From contig NZ_WHPF01000021.1 of assembly GCF_013106755.1 (NCBI RefSeq), positions 1-64,000 on the forward strand: a stretch of DNA of 64,000 bases. Reading direction: 5' to 3'. The notes beneath the pieces are model-generated. The model had not been told where the DNA came from, searched no databases, and saw only the letters and a list, made by a program, of their open reading frames with translations. This stretch comes from Limnovirga soli. Its GTDB lineage: Bacteria; Bacteroidota; Bacteroidia; Chitinophagales; Chitinophagaceae. Positions 44,273-53,152 of this stretch are shown in pieces. The stretch's first letter is position 1; each line of letters opens with the position of its first letter. A program made the translations under genes and the position numbers.

Positions 44273-46219
44273 ATGTACAATTATTCATTGCACCAGCACA
44301 TTAACCAAAGTTTGCTTAAAATGGAGCTGGACATTACTGGCAAAGACAATTTATTTTATACACGTTTTATGGCCAATGCATCTGCATTGCGCTCTTTGTA
44401 TACTGATTTATATGGCAGCCACCAAAAGGCCGAAGAGGTATTTAATGCACTGATAAATACTATTAGCCAGGCATACATCAACAGGCCTGATGCCTTACAA
44501 AAAGCTGATTTGATAAAACAACAAAATGGCATTTGGTTTTTAAGCAATGATATTACAGGTATGAGTTTATATGTTGACCGTTTTTGCGGCAACCTGGCCA
44601 ACATGCCCGCCAAACTGGATTATTTTAAAGAACTGGGTGTAAACTTTTTACACCTGATGCCCATATTCGAAAGTCCGCAGGGGGAAAGTGATGGTGGTTA
44701 TGCGGTTTCAAATTTCAGGAAGGTGGATGATCGTTTTGGTACATTGGAAGATTTGCAAACATTAAAAGCAAAAATGAGTGCAGAGCAAATGTACCTGATG
44801 GTGGACATTGTGTTAAACCATACCAGTTACAGGCATGAATGGGCAGAGAAAGCAAAAGGCGGCGATAAAAATTATCAGGATTATTTTTATATGTTCGACG
44901 ACCGCAGCTTGCCGGATGCCTACGAAAAAGCAATGCCCGAAATTTTTCCTGAAGCCGCACCTGGTAGTTTTACTTATGTGCCTGAATGTAATAAATGGGT
45001 AATGACGGTTTTTCATAATTACCAGTGGGATTTGAATTACAAAAACCCGGTGGTATTTAATGCGATGCTGGACAATATATTATTCTACGCCAACCTGGGC
45101 ATAGATATTTTGCGCATAGATGCCCCGGCCTTTATTTGGAAAGAAGTTGGTACCAGTTGCCAGAATTTGCCGCAAGCCCATACCCTGTTACAACTTATAA
45201 AACAATGTGTGCAAATAGCCGCCCCCGGCATGGCATTACTGGGAGAAGCGATTGTAGCACCCAAAGAAATTCTTAAATATTTTGGAACAGGGCTTGCCAC
45301 CGCCAAAGAATGCGATTTTGCTTATAATGCCACGCAAATGGCAGTGCAATGGGATGCTTTGGCAACAGGCGATGTTCGGGTGTTAATGGCTGCACAGGAA
45401 GAAGTATTAAAAAAACCATATGGCACTTCGTGGATTACCTATACCCGTTGCCATGATGATATTGGTTTGGGTTATGAGGATTATATGATTAGCGATGCAG
45501 GTTTTAACCCCTATGAACACCGTAAGTTTCTAAAAGAATATTATGGTGGCACCCATCCGGTTTCTCCGGCTACCGGGGCGCTTTTTTCGGTAAATCCTAA
45601 AACACAGGATGCCCGTATTAGTGGCTCACTTGCTTCTTTATGCGGACTGGAAAAAGCATTGGCAGCCAATCATGAAACTGCTATTAATACTGCCGTGCAA
45701 AAAATTTTACTAATGCAGGCCGTTAGCTTTTTCTTAGGTGGTGTACCTATGTTATTTTATGGGGATGAGCTTGGTTATACCAACGATTATTCTTACCTGG
45801 AAGATCCAGGTAAAAGTTATGATAACCGCTGGATGCACCGGCCTGTAATTGACTGGAATAAAAACGACCAAATACATATTGAAGGTAGCATTGAACAGCG
45901 CATTTTTACTGCTACACAGCAACTGATTAAACTGCGTAAACAGTTGCCAATGATTGCTGATAATAAAAATATTCATTGGCTAAATATTTACAATATTCAT
46001 GTAGCTGGTTATATAAGGGCACTTAATGAGAAAAAATTATTTTGCCTGTATAATTTTTCAAACAGGGCATCCTATTTAACCTGGTATGCGTTAAAAGAGC
46101 ATGGCATACCACCCACTGTTTTGTTTGACCACTGGAGTAAAACAACCTATACTGTTGGCCGGGATGATGAGTATTTTATTTTAGCGCCATATTCTTTTTA
46201 TCTGCTGGAGCAAATGTAA
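44273..46219 (+). CDS. Amylosucrase (GH13 subfamily 4)
   Basis: A 648-residue cytosolic enzyme making alpha-1,4-glucan from sucrose with release of fructose. Motifs match Neisseria amylosucrase almost position for position: nucleophile D283 in ILRIDAPAFIWK, acid/base E325 in LLGEAIVAP, and D395 in CHDDIG. The amylosucrase-specific SDGGYAVSN, WVMTVFHNYQWDLNYKNP and DNRWMHRP segments (salt-bridge Asp and Arg) are also present. Length agrees with the about 630-residue family. There is no signal peptide. Together with transporter and fructokinase it gives a complete route for sucrose carbon. Confidence 0.92.
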   Translation: MYNYSLHQHINQSLLKMELDITGKDNLFYTRFMANASALRSLYTDLYGSHQKAEEVFNALINTISQAYINRPDALQKADLIKQQNGIWFLSNDITGMSLYVDRFCGNLANMPAKLDYFKELGVNFLHLMPIFESPQGESDGGYAVSNFRKVDDRFGTLEDLQTLKAKMSAEQMYLMVDIVLNHTSYRHEWAEKAKGGDKNYQDYFYMFDDRSLPDAYEKAMPEIFPEAAPGSFTYVPECNKWVMTVFHNYQWDLNYKNPVVFNAMLDNILFYANLGIDILRIDAPAFIWKEVGTSCQNLPQAHTLLQLIKQCVQIAAPGMALLGEAIVAPKEILKYFGTGLATAKECDFAYNATQMAVQWDALATGDVRVLMAAQEEVLKKPYGTSWITYTRCHDDIGLGYEDYMISDAGFNPYEHRKFLKEYYGGTHPVSPATGALFSVNPKTQDARISGSLASLCGLEKALAANHETAINTAVQKILLMQAVSFFLGGVPMLFYGDELGYTNDYSYLEDPGKSYDNRWMHRPVIDWNKNDQIHIEGSIEQRIFTATQQLIKLRKQLPMIADNKNIHWLNIYNIHVAGYIRALNEKKLFCLYNFSNRASYLTWYALKEHGIPPTVLFDHWSKTTYTVGRDDEYFILAPYSFYLLEQM

Positions 46220-46315
46220 TTTGGTTTATAATCCATTTGGTAAAAAGAAATTGTTTTGGGCATTGCTATTTTTATTAAAAGCAGCATTAATAAATAAATA
46301 TTTGCCTGTATTACT

Positions 46316-47203
46316 ATGCCATTTACTCCATTGCCAAACAAACTGCAACTATCTACGGCTACAAACAAAGCAGTGGTGCTTTTTTTAGGTGCAATGGCTT
46401 TGTGCTTATTTTCATGCAAAAAAGAGTTTAGTTACGAGGGCGGACCAATTATCTCCGGTAATAATTTATTAATTAGAAAAGTTACCTATAATGCACTAGG
46501 AGACAGTTCGGTAACTACCTATACATATGATAGTTTAAAGAGGGTAATTGAGGTAATTTCGAATAGTGGCATAGGAAGTGCTGACATGTCTAGTTTTACT
46601 ACCCGTCTGTATAGAGATGTATTGGGGCGTGTTGATAGTGTATATAGGGAGGTGCAGGGTTCAGTCTTTACCAATAGTTATGTGAGGTATTATTACAACT
46701 TAGAAAATCAACTTACATATTCCATTGAAATAAGAAACCCGCTTAATGCACAACAAACCCTTATAGACAGTGCTGCGTATACCTACACTGGCGATGCCCT
46801 TACTGCCAAAACAGATTATTTTAGTGATACCTCAAGACAATATGATAGCATACCAGACCAGCAGTTTTTATACACCTATGATGCCGGTAAAAACATACAG
46901 CATATTGCTTTTATAAATTATTTTGAGGAAAACGGTATAAAAACCTCTATCACCACCAATATTTTTTACACCTACGACAATTATACAAATCCATTACCTC
47001 AGGATGGATATGGGTATGCCTTTTTTGTAAATCTGAGCTTTATAAATTACTTGCATAGAAATAATATACTTTCCGTACAATCATCTGAGGCTGATTATAT
47101 TGATGAAACGCATAGGTATGAGTATAATTCTGCCCACCTGCCTGTAAAAGAAATACTCACTAATCAGGGAACTAATTTTACTACCTACTATTATTATAAA
47201 TAG
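46316..47203 (+). CDS. Uncharacterised lipoprotein with YD-like strands
   Basis: A 295-residue lipoprotein (LCLFSC lipobox near residue 34) made of repeated beta strands, for example TTYTYDSLKRVIEVISN, YTYTGDALTAKTDYFSD and FLYTYDAGKNIQHIAFI, resembling the single-domain relatives of YD/RHS repeats found widely in Bacteroidota. There are no catalytic residues or fusion domains. It is probably an outer-membrane surface protein of unknown role. Start choice is uncertain, since the lipobox comes late after a polar N-terminus. Confidence 0.6.
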   Translation: MPFTPLPNKLQLSTATNKAVVLFLGAMALCLFSCKKEFSYEGGPIISGNNLLIRKVTYNALGDSSVTTYTYDSLKRVIEVISNSGIGSADMSSFTTRLYRDVLGRVDSVYREVQGSVFTNSYVRYYYNLENQLTYSIEIRNPLNAQQTLIDSAAYTYTGDALTAKTDYFSDTSRQYDSIPDQQFLYTYDAGKNIQHIAFINYFEENGIKTSITTNIFYTYDNYTNPLPQDGYGYAFFVNLSFINYLHRNNILSVQSSEADYIDETHRYEYNSAHLPVKEILTNQGTNFTTYYYYK

Positions 47204-47241
47204 CAATATTCAAATGTGTTGTTGTTGCAGTTGTTGTTGCA

Positions 47242-47267
47242 GTACAAGTGTGCGACGCAAGTAAAGC
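47242..47267 (+). repeat. Dispersed repeat, subfamily A, forward, single
   Basis: GTACAAG, GTGCGACG, CAAG, TAAAGC, in the gap between convergent genes ending at 47203 and 47298. The left side is a GTT/GCA-rich stretch (GTTGTTGCAGTTGTTGTTGC). Confidence 0.9.
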
Positions 47268-47297
47268 ATCATTAATAAACTGAAGCACGGCCAACCA

Positions 47298-48335
47298 TTA
47301 TTTGTGCCAATAGGCGTTTACCCTTTGTTTGGCATTGTTGCGTACGCTGAGGTAATACAAATTAAAATCGGCAATATGATAATTGGTGGTATTGAAAAAA
47401 ATGTTTCCAAAGAAATGTGGTTTTACCGTCCACAAAACGCCGTTATGAATTTCGGCATTGGCTACGCCGGGAATAATTTTATTAAAATTACGTAACACGC
47501 CACCAGGATTTGCTTTGCGGGAAACCAAGGGTGTATCGGCGTTCCAGCTAATGGGGTTAGTAACAATGGCAGTATAGGTTTCTTTTTGAACAAATGAATC
47601 TATATGTCCCTCTTTAAAAGTACGCCAACTACAAATACAACCTGTGGCTGTTGGCGTGGTGCAGGGTTTAATATGCTGCAAATAATCCGGCGCAATTGGC
47701 ATGCCTGCAAGGTAGGCTACTACCAGCTTTGGTTGTAATTCAGTACCATCAAAGAACTCTTTCAATAATCGTTTGGCATGTGTACTGCCCTGGCTATGTG
47801 ATGCAATAATAATGGGGCGACCATTATTATAATTAGCCATATAATAGGCAAAAGCCGCTTTTATATCCTGATAGGCAAGATCGAACGCCGCAATGGCCGC
47901 TGCAGTATCTGTTGGAAAATAAGCATAATAGTTTGCCTGCCTGTATCTTGGCGCAAATACCCTGCCGCTGGCATTAAATATACTGGCCTGGTATAATATG
48001 CTGGCATTATCAGTTGTATTATTGATGGCGGCATTATCTATGGGGGCATTCAATCCATAAGGCATTGCTTTATCCAGATAAGAAGTAGGATAAAGAAAAA
48101 ACACATCTACACTGGTATCGGGTGCATATTGTTTACGCAGGGGCTTTGGCACACTATCGGATGGATCTTTTTTCCAGGGATGTGCAGCCCAATTTTGCAT
48201 ATCGCTAAAATCAGGTGTACCATCGGCTAACACTTTTGATGGAGTACCGGTTACAGCCAAATATGTTTTTGAACTGCAGCTTACCAACATCATTATTACC
48301 CATAAAAAAACACCGCCTGTACGTAAATATTTCAT
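47298..48335 (-). CDS. DUF3089 alpha/beta-hydrolase lipoprotein
   Basis: A 345-residue protein with a lipobox (MMLVSC near residue 19). The core fits the DUF3089 family, distant alpha/beta hydrolases: AYPTSYLD-type strand VFFLYPTSYLDKAM, nucleophile elbow ASHSQGSTHAKRLL (about 180-193), and a later acidic/histidine-containing C-terminus. The natural substrate is unknown. It begins 5 nt after the trehalase stop on the same strand, so both should be made from one transcript, probably acting in the periplasm. Confidence 0.8.
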   Translation of the reverse strand: MKYLRTGGVFLWVIMMLVSCSSKTYLAVTGTPSKVLADGTPDFSDMQNWAAHPWKKDPSDSVPKPLRKQYAPDTSVDVFFLYPTSYLDKAMPYGLNAPIDNAAINNTTDNASILYQASIFNASGRVFAPRYRQANYYAYFPTDTAAAIAAFDLAYQDIKAAFAYYMANYNNGRPIIIASHSQGSTHAKRLLKEFFDGTELQPKLVVAYLAGMPIAPDYLQHIKPCTTPTATGCICSWRTFKEGHIDSFVQKETYTAIVTNPISWNADTPLVSRKANPGGVLRNFNKIIPGVANAEIHNGVLWTVKPHFFGNIFFNTTNYHIADFNLYYLSVRNNAKQRVNAYWHK

Positions 48336-48340
48336 TTGTG

Positions 48341-49906
48341 TTATTCTTTAATATTATAGGTGGCCATTAATTTTAGCAGTACGCCATTGGTCCACCCAAA
48401 CCCATCCTGCGATGGGTATTCGCCACCACCTGCATCCAGATGGGTATCTGTAACATTATACTTTTCCATAAGTTTACCGGTACTCTTAAATACTTTTACA
48501 TTAAGGCCTACCCAACGCTGGGCAATATCTTTTGCTTCAGTGGTAAAGCCATAATTATCCAGTCCTTTTATAGCCATATACTCCAATGGTGCCCAACCAT
48601 TTGGCGCATCCCATTGCTGACCACTATTTTTTAAAGTGGTAACTACCCCACCGGCTTTTACAAAATCATTTTGCAGCACCGCTACCATTGCTGTAGCATT
48701 GGCCGCAGGTGCCACATTAAAAAACAAAGGTTGTATACCTGCAATGGTCTTTTCTTTACTAAGGCTTTTGGTTGTAATATTATAATCGTAATACCAATGC
48801 TGGGTTTTGTTATAACAGTATTTATTAATTGCCGTTTTGCGCTTGGCAGCCAGTTGATTATAATAATTCATCTCTACCAGGTTGCCTGTTTCTTTACTGG
48901 CTTTACCCAAGGTTAATTCCAGCTGATAAAGCAAGCAATTTAGATCTACCGGGATAAGATTAGTGGTTTGAATACTGGCCATACTTTTTCCATCAGCAAA
49001 CCAGCGGGTACTAAAATCCCAACCTGTTTCGGCACAGGTTCTCAGGTTTTTGTATAATAGTTTTCTGTTGGCACTTTTTATGCCAAGAAGAGAATCTTCA
49101 TAAAAAGATTCCTGCCGGGGCCTGATATCCTGATCGTAATACCGGTTTAGAATACTACCGTCGGGCATTTTTACTACATGCTTTGTTTTACTTGTTTTAT
49201 CCATCCAATAGGCATATTCTTTTTGCAGGGCATTTTTATACAATGCATACACCACCGTACCCTTTTTCTCTTCCAGCAATTGCAGCATCATAGCAAAAAA
49301 AGGTGGTTGAGAACGGCTTAAATAATAGCTTCTGTTGCCGTTGGGTATATGTCCATAAGTGGTTATTAGCGCTGCAAAATTATTAATCATGTCTTCCATC
49401 AAATCGTAACGGTTACTTTCCTGCAAACCAAGCATGGTAAAATAAGAATCCCAGTAATATATTTCTCTAAACCTGCCGCCTGGTACAATATAGGCGCCGG
49501 GCAAAGGCAGTAAAGAGCTGCCGGCCACAGGTTTATCTGCATTGCGTTGCAGGGCATCCCATAAGCGGGTAATGTGCGCTTTCACCTCTTCATTGGCTTC
49601 GGTTTTAAAACCTTCTGTAGGTGGTGCAGGCACCACAAAATTTTCATCTACAAAAAGCTTTAATGAAAATTTGATTGCCGGGTTACTGGTGGCAGCCAAA
49701 TAATCGGCAACAATATCTTTTGGGTTACGTTTGGGAATACAATCCACAAAGGTTTTATTATCCGGAAAAATACGGCTCATTTGCACATCGGTAAATAATT
49801 TGCCATATACCATATCAGGGGTTTGCATTTGCTGGGCTTCGGCTGCCACGCAAATTATCAGTAGTGCAAGGGTTATTATATTCTTTTTCATAGTAAGCGG
49901 TTTCAA
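48341..49906 (-). CDS. treA: Periplasmic trehalase (GH37)
   Basis: A 521-residue exported enzyme (leader NIITLALLIICVAAEAQ) splitting trehalose into two glucose molecules. Both family signatures are visible: PGGRFREIYYWDSYFTMLGL at about 151-170 and QWDAPNGWAPLEY at about 430-442. The GGGEYPSQDGFGWTNGV C-terminus completes the pattern. The length agrees with bacterial TreA. Translation may start at the second Met (49891), which gives a more usual leader. It forms a two-gene unit with the downstream DUF3089 hydrolase. Confidence 0.93.
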   Translation of the reverse strand: MKPLTMKKNIITLALLIICVAAEAQQMQTPDMVYGKLFTDVQMSRIFPDNKTFVDCIPKRNPKDIVADYLAATSNPAIKFSLKLFVDENFVVPAPPTEGFKTEANEEVKAHITRLWDALQRNADKPVAGSSLLPLPGAYIVPGGRFREIYYWDSYFTMLGLQESNRYDLMEDMINNFAALITTYGHIPNGNRSYYLSRSQPPFFAMMLQLLEEKKGTVVYALYKNALQKEYAYWMDKTSKTKHVVKMPDGSILNRYYDQDIRPRQESFYEDSLLGIKSANRKLLYKNLRTCAETGWDFSTRWFADGKSMASIQTTNLIPVDLNCLLYQLELTLGKASKETGNLVEMNYYNQLAAKRKTAINKYCYNKTQHWYYDYNITTKSLSKEKTIAGIQPLFFNVAPAANATAMVAVLQNDFVKAGGVVTTLKNSGQQWDAPNGWAPLEYMAIKGLDNYGFTTEAKDIAQRWVGLNVKVFKSTGKLMEKYNVTDTHLDAGGGEYPSQDGFGWTNGVLLKLMATYNIKE

Positions 49907-50054
49907 TGGGTGAAATTAGCAATTCTATTACGCAAGCCAGTAGAAAGAAGCAACTATTTTAATGCCCATTCAGGCAATTACCCATGAATGTATCTTAATA
50001 TATAGGCGCAGCATGGCCATATTTTTTTTGAGCCAGACTTTTGCTCACTAATGG

Positions 50055-50212
50055 AGCTTTACTTGCGTCGCACTCTTGTACAGGGGAATATGGGGCGGCT
50101 ATTTTCTGCTGTATATTATTTTATGAACAAATGGCTTATGGCAATAGAATTACAACCCAACCTCTTGCTGCACAAAGTGCTGAAACCTGAAGAGTGCGAC
50201 GCAAGTAAAGCC
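50055..50212. repeat. Head-to-head A pair with a 22-bp perfect stem
   Basis: Positions 50056-50077 (GCTTTA, CTTGCGTCGCAC, TCTT) are the exact reverse complement of 50190-50211, the longest perfect stem in the family. The loop is 112 nt. The right unit begins with GAAACCTGA, the B-type head on an A-type core. Confidence 0.92.
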
Positions 50213-50261
50213 TCATGCCTATTCTGCTGTTTGGTCACAAAAATTTAGGGGTGTAACATTC

Positions 50262-50294
50262 AAAATCCCGCCTGAATGAACAGGACGGGATTTT
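50262..50294 (-). terminator. Intrinsic terminator for the isoaspartyl peptidase gene
   Basis: AAAATCCCG-CCTG (50262-50274) pairs with CAGG-A-CGGGATTTT (50281-50294) with one bulged A, leaving a T-rich end on both strands, about 22 nt past the stop. Confidence 0.7.
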
Positions 50295-50315
50295 TAGTTC
50301 TCATGTGCAAAGCGT

Positions 50316-51257
50316 TTATTTATAGATGGCTATTTGGTTTTCTCCTTCGCTGTTTTTAGTGCCGCGGTACATGCCCTCGCTATTAAAAATCATGGCTGTA
50401 TTGCCTTTTGCATCTACGCCAATCATGCCGCCTTCGCCGCCAATTTTTACCAGTTTTTCCATTACAACGGTATGCATAGCATCTTGTAAGGAAAGGTTTT
50501 TATATTCCATTAAACAGCTTACATCGTATGCGGCTACAGCCCTTATAAACAACTCGCCATGGCCGGTACAGCTTATGGCGCAGGTTTGGTTATTGGCATA
50601 AGTGCCGCTGCCAATTATAGGGCTATCGCCCACCCGGCCAAATTGCTTATTGGTCATACCACCGGTGCTGGTTGCTGCGGCAATATTGCCCTGTGCATCG
50701 CAGGCGGCGGCACCTACTGTACCAAACTTTTTCTCGTGCAATGGTGCATCTGGTTTAGAATGGTCTAAGGCATAGTTGTTTGAGTGTTGCATGTCCTTCC
50801 ATTGGTTAAACCGAAACTGCGAAAAAAAGTAGGCATCGGGCTCCATTAAAATGCCCTGGCTAACTGCAAACTCATTGGCCCCATCGCCACTTAAAAATAC
50901 ATGATCGCTTTTTTCCATTACAGCTTTGGCCAGTGTTATGGGATTGCGCACATTGCTAATACCACTAACAGCACCCGCCATTAATTGTTTGCCCTCCATA
51001 ATGGAGGCATCCATTTCGTGGCCGCCTTTTTTGGTAAATACCGATCCGCAACCTGCATTAAAAAGAATATTATCTTCCAGTGCGGTAACTGCAGCATGAA
51101 CTGCATCTACCGCCGTACCGCCATTTTGCAGAATGGCATACCCGATATTTAATGCATATTGCAAAGCTTGTTTATAGGCATTCTCCTGTTCGGCAGTTAT
51201 ATCCTGTTGCAGAATAGTGCCGGCACCACCGTGAATAACCAATGAGAATTTTTGCAT
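50316..51257 (-). CDS. Isoaspartyl peptidase / L-asparaginase, Ntn-hydrolase type
   Basis: A 313-residue precursor that should cleave itself before T180 to make alpha and beta chains. The HGGAGT start, the GGTAVDAVHAAVTALEDN helix and the linker ending KKFGTVGAAACDAQGNIAAATSTGGMTNKQFGRVGDSPIIG are family hallmarks; the threonine is in GTVGAA. The enzyme removes isoaspartyl dipeptides and can act on asparagine. There is no signal peptide, so it is cytosolic, unlike the secreted glycosylasparaginases of other Bacteroidota. Confidence 0.9.
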   Translation of the reverse strand: MQKFSLVIHGGAGTILQQDITAEQENAYKQALQYALNIGYAILQNGGTAVDAVHAAVTALEDNILFNAGCGSVFTKKGGHEMDASIMEGKQLMAGAVSGISNVRNPITLAKAVMEKSDHVFLSGDGANEFAVSQGILMEPDAYFFSQFRFNQWKDMQHSNNYALDHSKPDAPLHEKKFGTVGAAACDAQGNIAAATSTGGMTNKQFGRVGDSPIIGSGTYANNQTCAISCTGHGELFIRAVAAYDVSCLMEYKNLSLQDAMHTVVMEKLVKIGGEGGMIGVDAKGNTAMIFNSEGMYRGTKNSEGENQIAIYK

Positions 51258-51323
51258 ACGTGTTGGCGGGTATATATTAAGCCGGTGAAAGTATATATTT
51301 TACACAGCAATAAATTCTAAGTT

Positions 51324-52022
51324 TTGAAGACATTCATTAAAAGACGTTTAACATTTACGGATATTTTTTGGATACTGATTAACCTTGTACCCTTATGGGG
51401 TGTTTGGTTTGCCGGCTGGAATGCCAAAGAAGTGTTTCTGGTATATTGTATGGAAAGTATTATTGCCGGTGGCTATAATATTATTATGATGCTGGCTACC
51501 ACGATGGTTATAAAGAAAGATGCATGGTCTAATGGGGGAGAATCCACAATGGTGTCAGGGTATTTTTTTATCCTGTTTTTTATAGTACACTATGGCTTTT
51601 TTGTTTTTATACAGATGAGTTTGTTTTTAAGTATTTCTGGTATTGGACAGGATAGTTTTGGGCCTTTTGCACTTATCTCTTTTATTTTAAATGTTGGGCA
51701 CTATTTATCAGCCGATACACTTAATTTATTATGGCTTTTTGTGGCTGCTTATGGCTTTACAGTTTTAAAAGATTTTTTTGTTACCGGTGCTTATAAAACT
51801 GCATCATTAAACAACCTGCTTTTTGCGCCATATGCAAGGATATTTGTACAACAGTTTTGTGTGATTATCGGTGCTTTTTTATTAGCCTTTAACCTGGGTA
51901 ATGTTTTTATTATGGTTTTTGTAGTTGTGAAAATATTTTTTGAATTTTTACTGGATTTCAAGGCTATTATTAGCCAAAAAATTTTGGAAGCCAGCAAGAA
52001 TAATAAGACAGGCAGTTTGTAA
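51324..52022 (+). CDS. DUF6498 family membrane protein with TTG start
   Basis: A 232-residue inner-membrane protein with about five to six hydrophobic segments (FWILINLVPLWGVWFAGW, IIAGGYNIIMMLATTMV, YFFILFFIVHYGFFVFIQM, LWLFVAAYGF and FVVVKIFFEFLL), matching DUF6498. Translation most likely begins at the TTG at 51324: a stop codon (TAA, 51318) lies two codons before it, and the first ATG would remove the first helix. Function is unknown. It is divergent from the isoaspartyl peptidase (66 nt apart). Confidence 0.75.
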   Translation: MKTFIKRRLTFTDIFWILINLVPLWGVWFAGWNAKEVFLVYCMESIIAGGYNIIMMLATTMVIKKDAWSNGGESTMVSGYFFILFFIVHYGFFVFIQMSLFLSISGIGQDSFGPFALISFILNVGHYLSADTLNLLWLFVAAYGFTVLKDFFVTGAYKTASLNNLLFAPYARIFVQQFCVIIGAFLLAFNLGNVFIMVFVVVKIFFEFLLDFKAIISQKILEASKNNKTGSL

Positions 52023-52077
52023 ATTATATAAGTAGAAACTATATTGACTGTAGTTACATGCTGCCATAGTTGCTATG

Positions 52078-52102
52078 GCACAAGTGTGCGACGCAAGTAA
52101 AG
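52078..52102 (+). repeat. Dispersed repeat, subfamily A, forward, single
   Basis: GCACAAG, GTGCGACG, CAAG, TAAAG, with a GCCTGGCTAAT outer motif near 52120, between convergent stops at 52022 and 52153. Confidence 0.88.
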
Positions 52103-52152
52103 TTGCATGATGCTTTTTTGCCTGGCTAATTAAAGGCTGTTTATCAATTTCA

Positions 52153-53142
52153 CTATATATGCAGGAGGCTACACTCTGCCAGCAGTTTGGCTTTATCAAT
52201 AGCCACGGTACCTACATCTTCGCAAACCAGTCCGCCAGCCAGATTGGCTATTTGTGCCGTTAAAATAATATCTTTTGTAACGGCATATACCAAAGAAGCT
52301 ACAGCAATAACGGTATCGCCGGCGCCGCTTACATCGGCTATTTTGCGCATGTGAGAAGGGATGATTTTGGCAAAATCATTTTTTTGAATGTATACCCCTT
52401 TTTCGGATAAAGTGATGAATGAAATTTGGTGCGCCAATACCTGATGCAGTTGTTGGTGGATATTATTTAAAACCGGTTCTTCTACCTGATCGAAAATAAA
52501 ATTGAGCGCTTCTTTTACTTCTTTTAAGTTGGGTTTAAATATATCAACCTCTTTATAGGAAAAGAAATTTTTGCGTTTGGGATCTACGGTTGTAACTATA
52601 TTATTTGCCTTACAATATGCAATTAATTTTGCAATAAGCGATTGTGTTAATACGCCTTTGTTATAGTCCTCGAAAATAACCAAAGCAGGCTGATATTGCT
52701 GGGCATAGGTAATAAAATTATTGTATAGCTGTAGCTCGTCGTCGTTGGTGATATCATGCACCATTTCTGCATCCAAACGCATCATTTGTTGATTGCGGCT
52801 AAGAATTCGGATTTTATTGGTGGTGATTCTTTCTTTGCTTTTTAATATGAATTGAACATCTATGTTTTCTTGCTGCAATAGGCTCAATAAAATATCAGCA
52901 TCAGCATCGTTGCCAATTACAGAAAACAATGTTGTTTCGGCGCCCAGCGATATGGTATTTAATGCCACATTACCTGCACCACCAATACGCTGCTCTTTTT
53001 TATGCATAGCAACAATGGGAACAGGGGCCTCAGGGGATATACGATCTACCGAACCCCACCAATAGGTATCCAACATTACATCCCCCACAACAGCCACCTT
53101 TAGGCTGGAGAAATCGTTGAATAACTTTTCGAAATTAAACAT
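52153..53142 (-). CDS. rfaE1: D-glycero-D-manno-heptose-7-phosphate kinase (RfaE1/HldE kinase domain)
   Basis: A 329-residue PfkB-fold kinase of ADP-heptose synthesis, phosphorylating heptose-7-phosphate at C1. Features: VAVVGDVMLDTYWWGSVDRISPEAPVPI at the N-terminus, EQRIGGAGNVALNTISLGA, VTTVDPKRKNFFSYK, and DVSGAGDTVIAVASLVYA as the catalytic GAGD site. Only the kinase half of E. coli HldE is present; a separate nucleotidyltransferase (RfaE2) must lie elsewhere. It follows the permease by 10 nt, an odd pairing that may reflect co-transcription only. Confidence 0.88.
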   Translation of the reverse strand: MFNFEKLFNDFSSLKVAVVGDVMLDTYWWGSVDRISPEAPVPIVAMHKKEQRIGGAGNVALNTISLGAETTLFSVIGNDADADILLSLLQQENIDVQFILKSKERITTNKIRILSRNQQMMRLDAEMVHDITNDDELQLYNNFITYAQQYQPALVIFEDYNKGVLTQSLIAKLIAYCKANNIVTTVDPKRKNFFSYKEVDIFKPNLKEVKEALNFIFDQVEEPVLNNIHQQLHQVLAHQISFITLSEKGVYIQKNDFAKIIPSHMRKIADVSGAGDTVIAVASLVYAVTKDIILTAQIANLAGGLVCEDVGTVAIDKAKLLAECSLLHI

Positions 53143-53152
53143 GGCAGCACTT

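Larger units (their letters stand above)
49907..50315. other. 409-nt gap with a repeat pair and a terminator
   Basis: Separates the trehalase start from the isoaspartyl peptidase stop. It holds the repeat pair 50055-50212 and the terminator 50262-50294; no gene is seen. Confidence 0.65.

Noticed and set aside
47222-47241. GTT/GCA tandem stretch beside a repeat unit
   Set aside because: Too short and irregular to call a microsatellite with confidence.
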